This document shows, piece by piece, positions 13,028-16,145 of a stretch of 16,145 bases of DNA. The notes under the pieces are model-generated. The model saw only the letters and a program-made list of their open reading frames with translations. It made no database searches and had not been told where the DNA came from. Origin of the DNA: Pseudomonadota bacterium (GTDB lineage Bacteria > Myxococcota > Polyangia > Polyangiales > Polyangiaceae). The translations under genes and the position numbers were made by a program. The stretch covers positions 1 through 16,145 of the forward strand of contig JAEZYO010000659.1 of the NCBI GenBank assembly GCA_023419055.1, given 5' to 3'. Position 1 is the first letter of the stretch, and every line of letters starts with the position of its first letter.

Positions 13028-14047
13028 ATGCGCCCGAATCGAGCCGTCACACCCGACCGTATCTTGCAGACCGGCCTCGGATTTTGGGGCTCGAAGGCGT
13101 TGCTGGGCGCCGTCGAGCTCGGTGTTTTCACGGGTCTCGCTCAGGGCGGCAAAGATCTCGCTCAGCTCGCGCGCGATCACCGGCTCCACCCCCGCCTTGC
13201 TCGTGACTTCTTCGACGCGCTCGTCGTGCTCGGGTTTCTCGAGCGCCGGGACGGCCTCTACACGAACACGGCAGAGGCTGCGGAATTCTTGGACCGACGC
13301 CAACCGACTTACCTCGGCCACGTGCTGGTCATGGCAAACGCTCGTCTCCATCGATCCTGGAACAAGCTCAACGAAGGTCTGAAGACGGGCTCGCCGGACA
13401 ACGAAGTCGCTCCGATCTCCGATGCTTTCGGCAGGCTTTGCTCGGAGCCTCAGCGGCTGAGAGAGTTTCTCGCGGCGATGACCGAGCAGAGCCGCGCGGC
13501 GAATCGAGCGATCGCTCGACGACTGCCCTGGTGGGACTACAAGACCTTCGTCGACATCGGAACAGCGCAAGGGGACTTGGCCGTGCAGGTCGCGCTCGCG
13601 AACCCGCACCTTCGAGGGACGGGCGCCGACGTCTCGATCGTCGCGCCGATTTTCGAGGATTACGCGGCGGAGCAAGGCGTCGCCGAGCGACTGCGCTTCT
13701 TCAGCTACGATTTTTCTTCCGACGCGCTGCCGAAGGCGGACGTGATCTTGATGGGTCACGGGCACGTGCTCCACGCGTTCGACCTCGAGACCCGGCGCAG
13801 CCTGGTGCGCAAAGCGTACGAAGCGCTGCCTCGCGGCGGCACGCTCCTCGTCTACGAGAACTCGATGGACCGGGTCTCCGCGGACGGCGCCTTCGCGCTC
13901 TTCAGGGGTGTCAGCGAGCTGGTCCGCGAAAGGGACCAGCGTGACGACGTGGCGGCGTGCAGGCAGTGGATGCAAGAAGCCGGCTTCCGCCACTCGCGCG
14001 TCGAGCCGCTCGCGAGCCCCGAATCGATCGTCATTGCTCAGAAGTAA
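13028..14047 (+). CDS. Class I SAM-dependent methyltransferase, O-methyltransferase type (acetylserotonin/plant OMT-like)
   Basis: A 339-residue protein. Residues 10-100 are an all-helical winged dimerisation domain (LLGAVELGVFTGLA, then LAQLARDHRLHPRLARDFFD, then LGFLERRDGLYTNT), as in small-molecule O-methyltransferases. The SAM-binding Rossmann domain begins at Y171: F-V-D176-I-G-T-A-Q-G182, a variant of the usual D-x-G-G-G-x-G motif I. Later GHGHVLHAFDLE (about 243-254), followed by ALPRGGTLLVYE, aligns with the usual xLHDWDDE and post-motif. H249 holds the position of the catalytic base, and the following Asp is replaced by Ala. It probably methylates a hydroxyl, or possibly another nucleophile, on a small aromatic or polyketide-like molecule. 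It is the first gene of a probable three-gene operon under the divergent LysR regulator, and the NmrA gene follows after 38 bases. Confidence 0.85.
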   Translation: MRPNRAVTPDRILQTGLGFWGSKALLGAVELGVFTGLAQGGKDLAQLARDHRLHPRLARDFFDALVVLGFLERRDGLYTNTAEAAEFLDRRQPTYLGHVLVMANARLHRSWNKLNEGLKTGSPDNEVAPISDAFGRLCSEPQRLREFLAAMTEQSRAANRAIARRLPWWDYKTFVDIGTAQGDLAVQVALANPHLRGTGADVSIVAPIFEDYAAEQGVAERLRFFSYDFSSDALPKADVILMGHGHVLHAFDLETRRSLVRKAYEALPRGGTLLVYENSMDRVSADGAFALFRGVSELVRERDQRDDVAACRQWMQEAGFRHSRVEPLASPESIVIAQK

Positions 14048-14085
14048 CGAACCTCGACCGAGAAAAAGAAGAGAAGGATACGATC

Positions 14086-15033
14086 ATGACCGACAAGAAA
14101 ATCATTGCCGTCGTGGGTGCCACCGGAGCGCAGGGCGGCGGGCTCGTCCGTACCATCGCCGCGGACGGCGGAGGGCCGTTCAAGGTACGCGCGGTCACGC
14201 GCAACCCGAAGAGCGACCGCGCGCTCGAGCTCGCCAAGCTCGGCGCCGAGGTGGTCGCGGCGGATCTCGACGATCCGGCGAGCGTCAAGCAAGCGTTCCG
14301 CGGGGCGTACGGCGCCTTCTGCGTCACCAACTTCTGGGAGCACTTCTCGGTCGAGCGCGAGCTCACCCAAGCGCGCGCCATGGCGGACGCGGTGAAGTCG
14401 GAGGGTGTCGAGCGCGTCGTTTGGTCGACGCTCGAGGATACTCGCCTCCAGATCCCGCTCAGCGACACTCGCATGCCCACCCTGCAGGGTAAGTACAAGG
14501 TGCCCCATTTCGACGGCAAGGGAGAGGCCGACCAGTACTTCCGCGAGAGCGGCGCGGCGGTCACCTACTTCGCCGCGGCGTTTTACTGGGACAACTTCAT
14601 CCACTTCGGCATGGGGCCGAAGCGCGGCCCGGACGGCAAGCTCAACCTCATCTTGCCGCTCGGCAAGAGCAAGCTCCCGGGCATCGCCGCGCAAGACATC
14701 GGCCCGGCGGCGTACGGCGTCTTCAAGAGCGGCTCCGAGTTCATCGGCAAGCACGTGGGCGTGTCCGGCGAGCAGCTGACGGGCGAAGAGTATGCAGCTC
14801 GCTTCAGCGCCGCGCTCGAGCCCGTCACGTATGCCCCCCTGACGCCCGACGCCTACCGCGCGCTCGGGTTCCCCGGCGCCGACGATCTCGGCAACATGTT
14901 TCAACACCACGAGGCCTTCAACGCCGAGGTGTGCGCGCTGCGTGACGTCGAGCGCACCCGCAGGCTCTACCCCGGTGTGATGAACTTCGCGCGCTGGCTC
15001 GAGCAGAACGCGAGCCGCATCCCGCTCGATTGA
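14086..15033 (+). CDS. NmrA-like NAD(P)-binding protein (atypical short-chain dehydrogenase family)
   Basis: A 315-residue Rossmann protein. IIAVVGATGAQGGGLVR carries the dinucleotide motif G11-x-x-G14-x-x-G17 of NmrA/HSCARG-type proteins, followed by a basic strand-2 end (AVTRNPKS) that favours NADP(H). NFWEHFSVERELTQARAMAD and VERVVWSTLED match the family's strand-4 and strand-5 regions. A classical YxxxK active site is not evident; GKYKVPHFDGKGEAD lies in that area. It may therefore be a redox sensor or a reductase with an unusual site. AAGGA (14074-14078) lies 7 bases before ATG 14086, giving a confident start. It is 38 bases downstream of the methyltransferase and 91 bases upstream of the MFS exporter, all in one direction. 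Co-expression with the methyltransferase suggests modification of, or response to, a small molecule. Confidence 0.87.
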   Translation: MTDKKIIAVVGATGAQGGGLVRTIAADGGGPFKVRAVTRNPKSDRALELAKLGAEVVAADLDDPASVKQAFRGAYGAFCVTNFWEHFSVERELTQARAMADAVKSEGVERVVWSTLEDTRLQIPLSDTRMPTLQGKYKVPHFDGKGEADQYFRESGAAVTYFAAAFYWDNFIHFGMGPKRGPDGKLNLILPLGKSKLPGIAAQDIGPAAYGVFKSGSEFIGKHVGVSGEQLTGEEYAARFSAALEPVTYAPLTPDAYRALGFPGADDLGNMFQHHEAFNAEVCALRDVERTRRLYPGVMNFARWLEQNASRIPLD

Positions 15034-15067
15034 GCCTGGTTCGCCGCTGACTTTTGCGCAGCCGTCC

Positions 15068-15123
15068 GCGCGAGCTCGCGCTTGCACCACTCGCCGGAAG
15101 TGGTTCGCTTGATGCGAGCTCGC
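15068..15123. repeat. Two CGAGCTCGCG palindromes upstream of the MFS gene
   Basis: GCGCGAGCTCGCGC (15068-15081) is a perfect 14-base palindrome. GCGAGCTCGC (15114-15123) repeats its core 45 bases further on, directly before the MFS start. They could be paired operators, but GAGCTC is common in this genome's coding DNA, so the value is limited. Confidence 0.35.
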
Positions 15124-15124
15124 G

Positions 15125-16145
15125 ATGACGTCGAGATCTCCCTGCGACGAAGCGGCGATCCGACGCGCGGGCCCCTGCGCGATCGAAGCGAGCTCACGGG
15201 AGCGTCACGCGGCCCTGATCGCCGCGGTGCTCGGCTCGAGCCTCGTCTTCATGGATGGGACGATCGTGAACGTGGCGCTCCCCACCCTTCAGCACGAGCT
15301 CGGCGCCACCATCGTCGAGGCGCAGTGGGTGGTGGAGGCGTATGCGCTGTTCCTCTCGGCGCTCTTGCTCGTGGGTGGCGCGCTGGGTGATCGGTACGGG
15401 CGAAGGCGGATGTTCGCGCTCGGGACCCTCGTGTTCGCTCTCGCGTCGGCCGGGTGCGGGCTCGCGCCGAACCTGTCGGCGCTGATCGCCGGGCGAGCGC
15501 TGCAGGGGATCGGCGGCGCCCTGCTCACGCCAGGCAGCCTGGCGCTCATCAGCGCGGCGTTCTCCGAGAAGGATCGCGGCCGCGCCATCGGAACCTGGTC
15601 CGGCGCGAGCGGGGTCGCGGCCGCCGTCGGCCCCGTGATCGGCGGGTACCTCATCGACCAGGTATCCTGGCGCTTCGCGTTCCTCGTCAACCTGCCGCTC
15701 GCCGCCGCGGCGCTCGTCGTCCTCTACCGGGGAGTGCGTGAGAGCCGGAACGAGGAAGCAGAGCGCACTGACTGGCTCGGCGCCACCCTCTGTACCCTGG
15801 GACTCCTGGGCCTGGTGTTGGGCTTGCTCGAGTCGTCGAGGCTCGGCTTCGGAGCGCCGCTCGTCGTGAGCGCCCTCGTCGGAGGCGTGGCCCTGCTCGC
15901 GCTCTTCTTGTTCGTCGAGACGCGGAAGCGAGCGCCCATGGTGCCACTCGAGCTCTTTCGTTCCCGCCCCTTCAGCGTCGCCAACCTGCTGACGCTGCTG
16001 CTCTACGCGGCGCTCGGCGGCACCCTGTTCTTCCTGCCGTTCAACCTGATCGAGCTCCACGGCTACTCCGCGACCGGCGCGGGGGCTGCGCTCTTGCCCT
16101 TCGTCGCGATAGTCTTTCTCCTGTCTCGCTGGGCGGGCTCTCTCG
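15125..16145 (+). CDS. DHA2/EmrB-QacA-like MFS drug exporter, N-terminal part
   Basis: The gene continues past the window end; 340 codons are visible. The protein begins with a hydrophilic leader, then GSSLVFMDGTIVNVALPTLQ (helix 1 with the DHA2-type D-x-T-I-V-N-V-A-L-P motif D1), then GALGDRYGRRRMF (motif A between helices 2 and 3), GRALQGIGGAL (motif B) and GVAAAVGPVIGGYLI (motif C, diagnostic of drug:proton antiporters). At least nine or ten hydrophobic helices are seen, consistent with a 14-helix proton-coupled exporter in the inner membrane. ATG 15125 is the first in-frame start after TGA 15110 and gives a 30-residue leader. No good ribosome site is visible, and a later start is possible. 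As the third gene of the LysR-linked set, it may export the product or toxin handled by the methyltransferase and NmrA proteins. Confidence 0.9.
   Translation, partial: MTSRSPCDEAAIRRAGPCAIEASSRERHAALIAAVLGSSLVFMDGTIVNVALPTLQHELGATIVEAQWVVEAYALFLSALLLVGGALGDRYGRRRMFALGTLVFALASAGCGLAPNLSALIAGRALQGIGGALLTPGSLALISAAFSEKDRGRAIGTWSGASGVAAAVGPVIGGYLIDQVSWRFAFLVNLPLAAAALVVLYRGVRESRNEEAERTDWLGATLCTLGLLGLVLGLLESSRLGFGAPLVVSALVGGVALLALFLFVETRKRAPMVPLELFRSRPFSVANLLTLLLYAALGGTLFFLPFNLIELHGYSATGAGAALLPFVAIVFLLSRWAGSL

Noticed and set aside
12887..13993. A 368-codon reverse frame opposite the methyltransferase
   Set aside because: No recognisable domain. The forward gene has a SAM motif and a good ribosome site.
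13957..14085. N-terminal extension of the NmrA protein overlapping the methyltransferase
   Set aside because: AAGGA at the right distance from ATG 14086 and the immediate Rossmann strand after it mark the true start.
15194..16060. A 288-codon reverse frame rich in Glu, Gln and Arg
   Set aside because: It is the antisense of the MFS transmembrane helices. The forward frame shows the DHA2 motifs in order.

Overview
This window reads as GC-rich chromosomal DNA of a large-genome Gram-negative bacterium. A member of the Myxococcota (a Polyangia/Sorangium-like organism) is the best guess. The reasons are strong G/C bias at third codon positions, which leaves long spurious frames open on the opposite strand, secreted lipoproteins with Gly/Ser- or Pro/Ala-rich linkers, a LolA-type lipoprotein carrier, and a housekeeping gene scattered next to unrelated accessory genes. 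No 16S gene or other decisive marker is present, so the taxonomy is inference. I saw no tRNA, rRNA, CRISPR array, transposase or phage gene.

Layout, left to right. (1) A metallophosphoesterase with an internal hydrophobic hairpin (22-1188, +) converges on a reverse-strand pair, ruvC (2530-1970) then a LolA-like periplasmic carrier (1883-1194). (2) Divergent from ruvC is a phytoene-desaturase-type FAD oxidoreductase (2619-4136, +). A small Pro/Ala-rich putative lipoprotein with a mirror-symmetric six-cysteine C-terminus follows (4190-4651, +), then a 1031-residue secreted beta-propeller protein (4785-7880, +). (3) Tail-to-tail with it is a reverse-strand, translationally coupled pair: an MJ1255-type glycosyltransferase (9776-8604) whose stop overlaps the start of a YhhQ-type queuosine-precursor transporter (8607-7882). 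(4) Divergent from that pair is a forward RNA-metabolism pair, a YhbY/CRM RNA-binding protein (9915-10388) and oligoribonuclease orn (10388-10954), overlapping by one base. (5) A 349-base non-coding stretch rich in short inverted repeats precedes a winged-helix regulator (11304-12101, +). The 3' end of this regulator lies antisense to the end of a LysR-type regulator (12876-11986, -). (6) Divergent from the LysR gene is a probable operon: an O-methyltransferase-like protein (13028-14047), an NmrA-type NAD(P)-binding protein (14086-15033) and the start of a DHA2/EmrB-like MFS exporter (15125 to beyond the window end).

The clearest functional units are the YhbY-Orn pair (ribosome or RNA handling plus short-RNA turnover), the coupled glycosyltransferase-YhhQ pair, and the LysR-controlled methyltransferase/NmrA/exporter module, which looks like a small modification-and-efflux or stress-response unit. 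The least explained material is the six-cysteine lipoprotein, the N-terminal half of the winged-helix regulator, the regulator/LysR antisense overlap, and a near-identical ACCTYAGGTTTTC element found in two separate intergenic regions. Nothing here amounts to proof of a wholly new system. These are the places to look.
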